DNA of 64,000 nt from assembly GCA_022649165.1 (NCBI GenBank), contig JALCNR010000015.1, positions 1-64,000 of the forward strand, given 5' to 3'. The first letter of the stretch is position 1. Each line of letters starts with the position of its first letter. The DNA is from Actinomyces sp. GTDB taxonomy: Bacteria; Actinomycetota; Actinomycetes; Actinomycetales; Actinomycetaceae. The notes under the pieces are model-generated. The model was not told where the DNA came from and made no database searches. It saw only the letters and a list, made by a program, of their open reading frames with translations. Both the position numbers and the translations under genes were made by a program. Shown piece after piece: positions 52,755-61,043 of the stretch.

Positions 52755-54079
52755 GCTCACAGAGAGGATCGAGGCTGCCGCGCTGGCGCCGGGCGCTCGT
52801 GGTCGCCGTGGCCGGGCTGCTCGCGGCGCTCGGAGCGGTGGTCGCGGGCGCCCAGGAGGCCTCCGCCGCTCCGCGGGTCGACTACACCGTCGAGGGCGGC
52901 GCCCTGAACGCGGACGGCGACACGAAGGTGACGCTGACGGGATCCGGCTTCCAGTCGATCCAGGGCGGTTTCGGCGGCGTCTACGTGCTCTTCGGATGGG
53001 TCGACGACCCTGCGGGCGGCACGTGGCGCCCCTCGGCCGGCGGGATCACCGGCGAGGACTACCGCTACGCCTTCGACGATGAGACCAACCCCGTCGGATA
53101 TCAGCTGTTCGTCTCCTTCCCCGGCTCCTCCACCGAGTACGCGGCCAATGGCGGCGAGATCGCCGCCGACGGCACCTGGTCGGCGACGATCATCGTGCCC
53201 GGCGCGCGCTTCACCTCCTACGACCGTCAGCAGAACGAGACGGCGGTGGACTGCCTGTCGCAGCAGTGCGGCATCATCACCATCGGCGCCCACGGGGTGA
53301 AGAACCCGAACAACGAGTCCTTCACGCCGCTGAGCTTCACGGAGGAGGCGGACGCATCGGCTCCCGCCGCCGCCGCGGAGGCGGACGACGCCCAGTCGGG
53401 CGCCGTGCCCGCCGTCCTGCCGCAGGAGACGTCGACGGCTCAGCCCACGGCCGCGCCCGCGGAGACCCCCCAGGCCCAGGGACTGTCCCTGTCGGACCTG
53501 CTCCTGTTGATCGGCGGCATTCTGGGCGGGATCGCGGTCATCGCGCTGGCCGCGGGGACCGGCGGATACCTGGCGGCGAAATCCCTGCTGCTGGGCGTCT
53601 CCCCGGCTGCGATGCAACGCGAGATCGGACGCCGCCAGCGCCGCGCGGACAAGGCGCGCCACAAGGCCGATATGAAGCGGGAGCGCCTCAGGCGCAGGGC
53701 CTTCCGGCGCCTGAGGCGGCAGCGGGACCGGACGGCGGCCGAGGGGCTGGCCGCAGGCGCGGTCGTGGGCTCCCCCTCGGGGCACGCCCCCGACCCGGCG
53801 GCGCCCGTCCCAGGCGGCGGCCCCGAGTGGGTCCCGGGCACGGGGCGGGCGGTCACGCGGCGCTCGCTGATGAGGGACCGGCAGGCCCTGGGCGTCCGCA
53901 ACGGTCCGGAGGCGGCGGGGACCCCGGACATCGGCGGGGACACGGACGACGCCGGGCGCACCCAGGTCCTGCAACCGGTGGGCGCGGCGGACCCGGCTGC
54001 GGTCGCCGGGGACCTTCGGGCCTTCTTCGAGCAGGGACAGGACGCCGGCGGCGCCGGCCATGGAAAGGAGCAGCGATGA
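52751..54079 (+). CDS. Secreted-then-membrane-anchored protein of the haem locus, function unknown
   Basis: 442 residues. Signal peptide (1-39); an extracellular domain (about 40-205) with TKVTLTGSGFQSIQGGFGGVYVLFGWV, matching in pattern the 434-550 domain of the first HtaA protein (TGYTGGAAVNGVYVVVADG), and two cysteines in VDCLSQQCG; a Pro/Thr/Ala linker; one membrane helix (about 246-276); then a strongly basic cytoplasmic segment (about 285-330) and a long disordered tail. It sits between hmuV and the two-domain HtaA gene with ATGA overlaps on both sides, so it is made with them. It may pass haem across the wall or scaffold the receptors; this is inferred from context only. Confidence 0.75.
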   Translation: MSSQRGSRLPRWRRALVVAVAGLLAALGAVVAGAQEASAAPRVDYTVEGGALNADGDTKVTLTGSGFQSIQGGFGGVYVLFGWVDDPAGGTWRPSAGGITGEDYRYAFDDETNPVGYQLFVSFPGSSTEYAANGGEIAADGTWSATIIVPGARFTSYDRQQNETAVDCLSQQCGIITIGAHGVKNPNNESFTPLSFTEEADASAPAAAAEADDAQSGAVPAVLPQETSTAQPTAAPAETPQAQGLSLSDLLLLIGGILGGIAVIALAAGTGGYLAAKSLLLGVSPAAMQREIGRRQRRADKARHKADMKRERLRRRAFRRLRRQRDRTAAEGLAAGAVVGSPSGHAPDPAAPVPGGGPEWVPGTGRAVTRRSLMRDRQALGVRNGPEAAGTPDIGGDTDDAGRTQVLQPVGAADPAAVAGDLRAFFEQGQDAGGAGHGKEQR

Positions 54080-56553
54080 GCATCGTCACCAGGACCCTCC
54101 ACGGGGTCTTCGCCCTCTCCGCGGCGACCTCGGTGGCCGCCGGAGGCGTCTGGGCGTCTGCTCCCGCGCAGGCGGCCGAGGCCTCCGGGGAGCGTGCCGT
54201 CTCCGGCGTCTCCTTCCAGTGGGGGGTGAACGCGGAGTCGGGGGGCGGCGCGTACTACGGGGGATGCAACTTCCTTTCCGCCGGCGAGGCCGGGGACGCG
54301 GGGTCCTCTCGGTTGTGGCAGGCGTCGGATGTGGGGACGCTCTACCAGGCGTCGGAGGGGAACACGAGTGTGCTCAAGCCGGATTCCGAGGGGGATCTGG
54401 TGGCGGCGTCGTGGGAGACGAGGTGCCAGAACCGGTACGGGACGTCGATCGGCGGGAGGACAGCCGGTCTGACGATCACGGGCTCCGGGACGCCGGCGGA
54501 GCAGCCGACGTATTCGGAGAATGTGGTGCGGATCGCGGGCGGGTCGGGGACCTTGGATCCCTCGACGGACTCGGCTCATATCGAGTGGGACGGATCCTTC
54601 ACCATCGTCTACTACGGGGGGATGACCTACTGGAGCATCTCGGATCCGGTCCTCGACGTCGAGAACGGGACCGGGACCATCACGGGCACGGCCTCGGGGA
54701 TCGGGGCGAGCATGGACGACCCGACGCGGTGGGAGCCGCTGGAGTCGATGGAGGACATGCATCTGGCGGATCTCAGCGGTGTCGAGGTCAGCGAGTCGGG
54801 GATCGAGGTGACGCCGGACTTCCTGGGGGTGTCGGTGCCCGATGAGATCAATGGGCGCAATTCGCAGGCGGAGAGGACATCGGCGAACGAGTCGTGGTGG
54901 GGGGCGTTCCCGGCATCGTGGCTGGAGTTCAACACGCGCACGCAGCAGGACTCGTACTGGTACACGACTGATGGCGGCGCCAAGACGATCCAGCCGCGCA
55001 AACCCGCCGCCCCCATCAGCATCGCGGTCCCCGACCGGCCGCAGGTGAGCGTGACCCCCGCGGCCGCCTCCCCCGGAGCCTCGGTGAGGGTCTCCGGCGG
55101 GACCATGTCCGCCGGCGCGGCCTACACCGTCGATCTGGCGGGACCGGGCGAGTCCGGCGCGGTGGTCGCCGGTCCGGTGACGGCCACGGCCGACGAGTCC
55201 GGCGCGTTCTCCCTGGATCTCACGGTGCCCGAGGGCGCCGCCGAGGGCTCCTACCGGGTCCGGGTCCTCGATTCCGACGGGAACCTGACGGCATCGGCTG
55301 ACCTGGAGGTCGAGGCCGCCGCGCCCCCGGTGGACCCGGACGGGGACGACGACGATGACGGCGGCACGGACGACCAGGGCGACGGATCCTCGCTGCTGGG
55401 CACCGCGGTGAACAACGCGGTCTTCCGGTGGGGGATGAACGACGAGACGAACTCGAAGTCCTTCTACGGGTCGTGCAACTACCTCTCGGCCGGGCTCGCC
55501 GGGAACTCAGGGTCGGCGCGCGTGTGGTCCGCCTCCGACGTGGGCGCCCTGTACCGGGCGAGCGACGGCAATGTCAGCATCCAGAAGCCCGACGCGAATG
55601 GGACGTGGGTCCAGGCGAGCTGGGACACGCGCTGCCTTGACCGCGACGGGAACGCCGTCACCCTGGGGTGGCGCGAGGACGGTCGGGCCGTCAACACGGA
55701 GTCCCAGGTCGTCATCGCTGGGGGCACGGGCACGATCGGCGAGGACGGCTCCGTGGACATCCAGTGGACGGGATCGTGGACCGTCGCCTACTACGACGGA
55801 ATGACCTACTGGTCGGTGAGCGATCCGAAGCTCACACTCGACGCGCAGGGCGACGGCCAGGTCACGGCCACGGCTTCCGGGTTCGGCACCGACATGGACG
55901 ACACCTCCAAGTGGGAGACGCTGCGCTCAACCACGATCGTCCTGGCGGATCTGTCCGGGGTGGACGTGGTCGAGGCCGCGCAATCGCACGGCTTCACGCA
56001 GGATCCGGACTACCTGGGCGTCACGATCGACGATGCTGGCGGGCGCAACGAGCAGGCCTCCCCGACCGGTTCCAACAAAGAGTACTGGGGGTCCTTCCCG
56101 CAGTCCTTCATCGACTTCCAGGTGCTGACCGGGCAGTCCTCCTACTGGTACACCTCCGACGGGCAGCGGGACCGGGCGAAGGTCGCGTCGCCCTTGTCCG
56201 TGGCCTATGACGGCGTCTACTCGGTGGCCGTCCCCGAGGGATCCCAGGCGGCGTCCTCCTCGCCTGCCGCGACGACGCGCACCTCGACGGCGGCGGGCGG
56301 GAAGACCCAGGCGTCGACCGGAGCCTCCCCGTCCGCCTCCGCCGCCCAGTCCGGGGGCGCCCAGTCCGGGGACGACGGCGCCGCCTCCTCCGCCGCCGTG
56401 GGCACCGGCCGCCGGGACGGCGCCGGGCGAATCGCCCTGGGCGCCGGATCCATCGCGCTGGCCTCCGGCGCTCCGCTGGCGCTCGCGTGGCTGATCCGGC
56501 GCAGACTGGAGCTGGATCCTGCGGTCGAGCTCTCACGTCGAGGTATGAAGTGA
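54076..56553 (+). CDS. Membrane-anchored haem-binding protein with two HtaA domains
   Basis: 825 residues. Signal peptide (1-34); HtaA domain one (about 46-320, FQWGVNAESGG start); an Ig-like spacer (about 325-430) ending in an Asp-rich stretch; HtaA domain two (about 443-718, FRWGMNDETNSK start); a Ser/Ala-rich stalk; C-terminal membrane helix (about 785-808) with basic stop-transfer RRR. No sortase motif is seen, so it is membrane-held and sits closer to the transporter than the wall-anchored HtaA. ATG 54076 overlaps the previous stop with AAAGGAG 5 bases upstream. Domain one shares near-identical DNA with the first HtaA gene; domain two is clearly diverged. Confidence 0.88.
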   Translation: MSIVTRTLHGVFALSAATSVAAGGVWASAPAQAAEASGERAVSGVSFQWGVNAESGGGAYYGGCNFLSAGEAGDAGSSRLWQASDVGTLYQASEGNTSVLKPDSEGDLVAASWETRCQNRYGTSIGGRTAGLTITGSGTPAEQPTYSENVVRIAGGSGTLDPSTDSAHIEWDGSFTIVYYGGMTYWSISDPVLDVENGTGTITGTASGIGASMDDPTRWEPLESMEDMHLADLSGVEVSESGIEVTPDFLGVSVPDEINGRNSQAERTSANESWWGAFPASWLEFNTRTQQDSYWYTTDGGAKTIQPRKPAAPISIAVPDRPQVSVTPAAASPGASVRVSGGTMSAGAAYTVDLAGPGESGAVVAGPVTATADESGAFSLDLTVPEGAAEGSYRVRVLDSDGNLTASADLEVEAAAPPVDPDGDDDDDGGTDDQGDGSSLLGTAVNNAVFRWGMNDETNSKSFYGSCNYLSAGLAGNSGSARVWSASDVGALYRASDGNVSIQKPDANGTWVQASWDTRCLDRDGNAVTLGWREDGRAVNTESQVVIAGGTGTIGEDGSVDIQWTGSWTVAYYDGMTYWSVSDPKLTLDAQGDGQVTATASGFGTDMDDTSKWETLRSTTIVLADLSGVDVVEAAQSHGFTQDPDYLGVTIDDAGGRNEQASPTGSNKEYWGSFPQSFIDFQVLTGQSSYWYTSDGQRDRAKVASPLSVAYDGVYSVAVPEGSQAASSSPAATTRTSTAAGGKTQASTGASPSASAAQSGGAQSGDDGAASSAAVGTGRRDGAGRIALGAGSIALASGAPLALAWLIRRRLELDPAVELSRRGMK
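54502..54692 (+). repeat. 191-base segment identical to 47395-47585
   Basis: Second copy of the identical patch, lying in HtaA domain one of the two-domain gene. The corresponding part of domain two in the same gene is not identical. Confidence 0.9.
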
Positions 56554-56572
56554 CACGACGTCAGAAACTGAG

Positions 56573-56591
56573 TTAGGCTCGCCTAAGGTTC
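56573..56591 (+). promoter_or_regulatory. DtxR/IdeR-like iron box upstream of the exporter-fold ABC pair
   Basis: TTAGGCTCGCCTAAGGTTC agrees at 13 of 19 positions with the DtxR consensus and contains a perfect TTAGGC-TC-GCCTAA palindrome. It lies 31 bases before the gene, so iron-controlled transcription of the pair separate from the haem genes is likely. Confidence 0.65.
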
Positions 56592-56621
56592 TTCTGACGT
56601 GGCGTGTGAGCGGAGGTCTTG

Positions 56622-58307
56622 GTGAGCAAACCGGTCGTGGTGGCGCTGTCCCTGGGGTCATCCCTCGCCCTGGCGGCGACCTATCTGGCGATCGGGCGCG
56701 GCGTCGAGGACATCGCGTCCGCGCGGGGGCTGGGAGCCGGCACCGTGGCGGCGGGCCTGCTCGCCGCGGCGGCCTCGGCGCTGTGCGCGCAGGCGTCCTC
56801 GCGGCTGACGGGCCGGGCCCAGGCCGAGACCGAACCCGGGCTGCGCCGCAGCGTCGTCTCCCACGTCTTCGCCCTGGGCCCCGCCGAGCGCACCCACGAG
56901 CGCACCGGGCGCGTCGTCTCCTCCGCGACGGACGGCGTCGAGCGCTCGAGCGCCTACTCCGCGACCTTCCTCGCGCCGATGATCGCCTCCCTGCTCACCC
57001 CGCTGCTCGTGGTGCTCCTGATCGCTGCCATCGACCCGCTGGCCGGCGGTCTGCTCGCGATCTCCGTGCCGCTGGTCCCCGCCAGCATCTGGGCCTTCCA
57101 GCTGGCCTTCCGCACCGTGTCGAGCCAGTACCGGGGGGCGTCGCGGGCGCTGGCCGCCCAGGAGCTCGATGCCATCCAGGGGCTCTCCGCCCTGTCCCTG
57201 CTCAACGCGGGCAGGCCGATGGGCCGGCGCCTGGCCCAGGCGGCCGAGGACGTCCGCCGCCATGTCATGCGCTATCTTGCGGGCAACCAGCTGGTCCTCC
57301 TGGTCGTCGACTCCGTCTTCTCTCTCGGCATGATCACCGGCGCCGTCGGGCTCGCCGCCTGGCGCCTCGACGCCGGGGCGATCACGGTCGGCCAGGCGGT
57401 CGCGCTGGTGCTCCTCTCCTCGATCATGCTGGACCCCCTGGACCGCATCGGGCAGTTCTTCTACATCGGCATGGGTGGCATCGCCGCGACCAAGGAGATC
57501 CGGAGGTTCCGCGCCGAGGCCCCCGCCGTCGTCGACGCCCCCGGGGTGGAGGAGCCCCCGGACGACGAGGACGCGGCCGGCCGCACAACGGGGACGGCCC
57601 CGTCGGGAGGACGCGGCGCCGGCATCCGGTTCGAGGACGTGACCTTCGCCTACGGCGACGCCGCCCCCGTCCTGCGCGGCCTCGACATGGACATCGCCCC
57701 CGGGCAGAACGTCGTGCTCACAGGTCCCTCCGGGGCGGGCAAGACGACACTGGCCTCCCTGGTCCAGGCCACCCGGCGCCCGGACGCCGGCCGAGTCCTC
57801 ATCGGCGGGCACGACCTCACCCGGGTCCCCCTGGCGTGGACACGCGCCCAGATGGGCGTCGTCGCCCAGGACACCTATCTGTTCACCGGGACGCTGCGGG
57901 ACAACCTGCTCATCGCCGCCCCCGACGCCGACGACGGTCGGCTGCTGGAGGCGCTGCGGGCCGCCCGGCTGGGCGAGCTGCTCGAACGCCTGCCCGACGG
58001 TCTGGACACCCGCGTCGGGGAGCGCGGACTGGCGCTGTCGGGAGGCGAGGCGCAGCGCGTGGCCATCGCTCGGGCCCTGCTCAAGGACGCCCCGATCCTG
58101 CTCCTGGACGAACCCACCGCCCATGTCGACCTCACCTCCGAGGGGCAGATCCTCGACGCCCTGCGCGAGGCCGCCCACGGACGCACCACGCTGACGATCT
58201 CGCACCGCCAGGCCACCATCGAGGACGCCGACCGGCGCCTCGAGATGCGCGGCGGCCGCGTCGAGCCGGTGGCCGGCGCCACGGAAACGGAAGGGGAGCA
58301 GGCATGA
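56622..58307 (+). CDS. Exporter-fold ABC transporter half (permease plus ATPase), subunit 1
   Basis: 561 residues: six membrane helices (about 1-300), then an ABC ATPase domain. Walker A GPSGAGKTT, QMGVVAQDTYLFTGTLRDNLLIA, signature LSGGEAQRVAIARALLKDA, Walker B ILLLDEPTAHVD and ISHRQATI. It forms a heterodimer with the next gene product. Pairs of this kind include CydDC thiol exporters and the IrtAB/YbtPQ siderophore importers; the iron box and haem-locus neighbours favour an iron role, which is inferred. GTG 56622 follows GGAGG at 5 bases. It overlaps the next gene by 4 bases. Confidence 0.85.
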   Translation: MSKPVVVALSLGSSLALAATYLAIGRGVEDIASARGLGAGTVAAGLLAAAASALCAQASSRLTGRAQAETEPGLRRSVVSHVFALGPAERTHERTGRVVSSATDGVERSSAYSATFLAPMIASLLTPLLVVLLIAAIDPLAGGLLAISVPLVPASIWAFQLAFRTVSSQYRGASRALAAQELDAIQGLSALSLLNAGRPMGRRLAQAAEDVRRHVMRYLAGNQLVLLVVDSVFSLGMITGAVGLAAWRLDAGAITVGQAVALVLLSSIMLDPLDRIGQFFYIGMGGIAATKEIRRFRAEAPAVVDAPGVEEPPDDEDAAGRTTGTAPSGGRGAGIRFEDVTFAYGDAAPVLRGLDMDIAPGQNVVLTGPSGAGKTTLASLVQATRRPDAGRVLIGGHDLTRVPLAWTRAQMGVVAQDTYLFTGTLRDNLLIAAPDADDGRLLEALRAARLGELLERLPDGLDTRVGERGLALSGGEAQRVAIARALLKDAPILLLDEPTAHVDLTSEGQILDALREAAHGRTTLTISHRQATIEDADRRLEMRGGRVEPVAGATETEGEQA

Positions 58308-60238
58308 CATCGCCCGTCGCCTCACAGGGGCCCGCGGCCCCGTCCTCGTCGATCGGGCAGGCCCCCGCCCGCCCTGCGAGCGGGGTCTCCGGTGGACCCG
58401 GGCCGGACATCGCCGCGGAGTCGCGCACCGACCTGGCGCGCCGGCTGCTCCGCGTCGCCCGTCCCGTCATCGCCCCGCTGGGCATCTCGGTGGTGTGCCG
58501 CCTGATCGCCCTGCTGCTCGGCGTCGCCCTCTTCGCGGTCGGCGGATGGGCGGTCGCCGGGCGCGCGGGCGGCGAAGCCACCTGGTCCATCGCCGCCACC
58601 GTGTGGGTGCTCGTCGCGATATCGCTGGCCAAGGGCCTCTTCCGCTACCTCGAGCAGTTCTCGGGGCACTACGTGGCGTTCCGCTCCCTCGCCCTGCTGC
58701 GCACCTTCTTCTATGACCGGCTCGAACCCCAGGCGCCCGCCGCGACCGAGGGGGAGGACTCCGGGGACCTGTTGTCGCGCGTCACGAAGGACATCGACCG
58801 CATCGAGGTCTTCTTCGCCCACACCCTCGCCCCGGGGCTCACCGCGATCGTCGCGCCCCTCCTGGTGCTGTGCTGGCTGGGGGCCTCCGTGTCATGGTGG
58901 GCGGCCCTGGTCCTCCTCCCGTTCCTGGTGCTCGTCGGCGGCGTCGTCCCCCGCCTCGGGGAGGCCTCCACGGACCGGGCGGCGCGCCGGATCCGCGCGT
59001 CTCGCGGCGAACTCGCCCAGCACGTCACGGACTCCGTCCAGGGCGTGCGCGAGGTCCTGGCCTTCGGCAACCAGGAGGCCCGGCTGGCAGGCATGGCGCG
59101 CATCGAGAAGCGCATCGCCGAGGGGCAGCAGACATCCTCCCGGGTGGTCTCGGCGCGCCGCGGACTCAACCAGTTCCTCCTCGGCGCCGGAATGGTCGCG
59201 ATGCTCGCCGTCACGGCATGGCTCCACGCCCGCGGGGACATCGACACGGCCCAGGTCGGGCTGGCCCTGGGCACGGCGCTCGGCTCCTTCGCCCCGATGC
59301 TGGCCGTCGAGGACTTCGCCGCCGACCTCGATCAGGCCTTCGCCTCGGCCCGGCGCGTCTTCGCGGTCACGGAGCGCCGGCCCCTGGTCGCCGGCCCCGA
59401 GGCGCGCGGGCGGGCGCCCGCCGAGTCCGACGGCACCGGAGACATCCTGGTCGACCACGTGACCTTCGCCTACCCGCGCCCGGCGGGGAAGGGGACGGAC
59501 GAGGGCGGGCCCGGCGCATCAGGCCCGGGAGGGCCCTCCCGGCCCGTCGTCCTCCACGATGTCAGCGTGCGCATCCCCGCCGGAAGGACCACGGCCATCG
59601 TCGGGGCGTCCGGGTCGGGGAAGTCCACGCTGGCGGCCCTCATCGAGCGGATGTGGGACGTGGACGCGGGCGCGATCCGCCTGGGCGGCGCGGACATCCG
59701 CGACCTCGACCTGCACCGCCTGCGCGAACTGGTGGCCTACGCCCCGCAGCGCCCCTACGTCTTCAACGACACCGTGCGCGCGAACCTGCTGCTCGCCCGG
59801 CCCGGCGCCACGGACGAGCAGCTCATGCGCGTGTGCCGCCAGGTCGGGCTCGCCCGGTTCCTGGCCGACGAGCCCGACGGCCTGGACACCCGGGTCGGCG
59901 AGATGGGCGAGCGGCTCTCCGGCGGGCAGCGCCAGCGCCTGGCCCTGGGGCGCGCCCTGCTCCGCGACGCGCCGGTCACGATCCTCGACGAGGCCACCTC
60001 CCAGCTGGACCGCGCGACCGAGGCGGAGGTGCTGGCCGGCATCCGCGCCGCCACCGCCGGGCGGACGCTCATCGTCATCGCCCACCGGATCTCCACCGTC
60101 GCCGACGCCGACCAGATCGTGGTCCTGGACTCCGGTCGCGTGGTGGAGACCGGCACCTACGCCGAGCTGGTGCCCGCCGACGGCCGAGGCCCGGGCGCCC
60201 TCGCCTCCCTGGTCCGCCGCGAGGCCCGCCCCGCCTGA
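58304..60238 (+). CDS. Exporter-fold ABC transporter half (permease plus ATPase), subunit 2
   Basis: 644 residues: a 40-residue disordered N-terminus, six membrane helices (about 55-340), a Gly/Pro-rich loop, then an ATPase domain with Walker A GASGSGKST, LVAYAPQRPYVFNDTVRANLLLA, signature [19 protein letters not shown], Walker B VTILDEATSQLD and IAHRISTV. Its Walker B has the catalytic Glu (DEAT), as does its partner (DEPT), so both ATP sites may be active. Partner, regulation and possible roles are as for subunit 1. Confidence 0.85.
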   Translation: MTSPVASQGPAAPSSSIGQAPARPASGVSGGPGPDIAAESRTDLARRLLRVARPVIAPLGISVVCRLIALLLGVALFAVGGWAVAGRAGGEATWSIAATVWVLVAISLAKGLFRYLEQFSGHYVAFRSLALLRTFFYDRLEPQAPAATEGEDSGDLLSRVTKDIDRIEVFFAHTLAPGLTAIVAPLLVLCWLGASVSWWAALVLLPFLVLVGGVVPRLGEASTDRAARRIRASRGELAQHVTDSVQGVREVLAFGNQEARLAGMARIEKRIAEGQQTSSRVVSARRGLNQFLLGAGMVAMLAVTAWLHARGDIDTAQVGLALGTALGSFAPMLAVEDFAADLDQAFASARRVFAVTERRPLVAGPEARGRAPAESDGTGDILVDHVTFAYPRPAGKGTDEGGPGASGPGGPSRPVVLHDVSVRIPAGRTTAIVGASGSGKSTLAALIERMWDVDAGAIRLGGADIRDLDLHRLRELVAYAPQRPYVFNDTVRANLLLARPGATDEQLMRVCRQVGLARFLADEPDGLDTRVGEMGERLSGGQRQRLALGRALLRDAPVTILDEATSQLDRATEAEVLAGIRAATAGRTLIVIAHRISTVADADQIVVLDSGRVVETGTYAELVPADGRGPGALASLVRREARPA

Positions 60239-60263
60239 CCGGGGAGCGGGGACAGAGCGGGAC

Positions 60264-61043
60264 TCAGCGCAGCACGCGGGCCAGGAAATCCCGGGTCCGG
60301 GGCTCGCCCGGGTGGTCGATGACGGACGAGGGCGGCCCCTGCTCGATGATGCGGCCGTGGTCCAGGAACACCACCCGGTCGGCGACCTCCCGGGCGAAGC
60401 CGATCTCGTGGGTGGCCATGAGGATCGTGGAACCGGAGCGCTTGAGCTCGCCGATGAGGTCCAGGACCTCGCCGACCAGCACGGGGTCCAGGGCGGAGGT
60501 GACCTCGTCGAGCAGGAGCAGCTCCGGCCGGGTGGCCAGCGCCCTCACGATGGCGACGCGCTGCTGCTGGCCGCCGCTCAGCCGGTCCGGGTACTCCTGC
60601 GCGCGCGACTCCAGCCCGATGCGCGCCAGCAGCTCGCGCCCCAGGGCCTCGGCCTCCCCGCGCGCCACGTGGTGGACCGCGCGCGCGGCCAGTGTGACAT
60701 TGTCCAGGACCGTGAGGTGCGGGAACAGGTTGTACTGCTGGAAGACGACGCCGATGCGCGCGCGCACCGCGTCGGCGTTCACACGCGGGTCCGTGATGTC
60801 CTCGCCGGAGAGGAGGACCTGCCCGTCGTCGACGCGCTCCAGCAGGTTGACGGTGCGCAGCAGCGTCGACTTGCCGGATCCCGAGGCGCCCAGCATGACG
60901 ACGACCTCGTGGCGGCGGACCTCCAGGGACAGGCGTCGCAGCACGACGTTGTCGCCGAAGCGTTTGACGACGCCGCGCATCTCCAGGACGGGGACCGCCG
61001 CATCGGCCGGGACGCCCTCGTCGGCGGGGCGGGCGGCGCTCAT
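60264..61043 (-). CDS. Polar amino acid ABC transporter ATPase (GlnQ type)
   Basis: 259 residues. Walker A GASGSGKST, ARIGVVFQQYNLFPHLTVLDNVTLA, signature LSGGQQQRVAIVRALA, Walker B LLLLDEVTSALDP, and switch His in MATHEIGFAREVADRVVFLDHG match the PAAT family. The sequence around DEVTSALDP replaces the more usual DEPTSALDP, a harmless family variant. ATG 61043 overlaps the permease stop. Last gene of a three-gene leftward operon, converging with the ABC pair across 25 bases. Confidence 0.93.
   Translation of the reverse strand: MSAARPADEGVPADAAVPVLEMRGVVKRFGDNVVLRRLSLEVRRHEVVVMLGASGSGKSTLLRTVNLLERVDDGQVLLSGEDITDPRVNADAVRARIGVVFQQYNLFPHLTVLDNVTLAARAVHHVARGEAEALGRELLARIGLESRAQEYPDRLSGGQQQRVAIVRALATRPELLLLDEVTSALDPVLVGEVLDLIGELKRSGSTILMATHEIGFAREVADRVVFLDHGRIIEQGPPSSVIDHPGEPRTRDFLARVLR

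Noticed and set aside
47395-54692. Insertion sequence or transposon as the source of the repeated DNA
   Set aside because: The repeat lies in frame inside homologous domains of two genes, without terminal repeats or a transposase.
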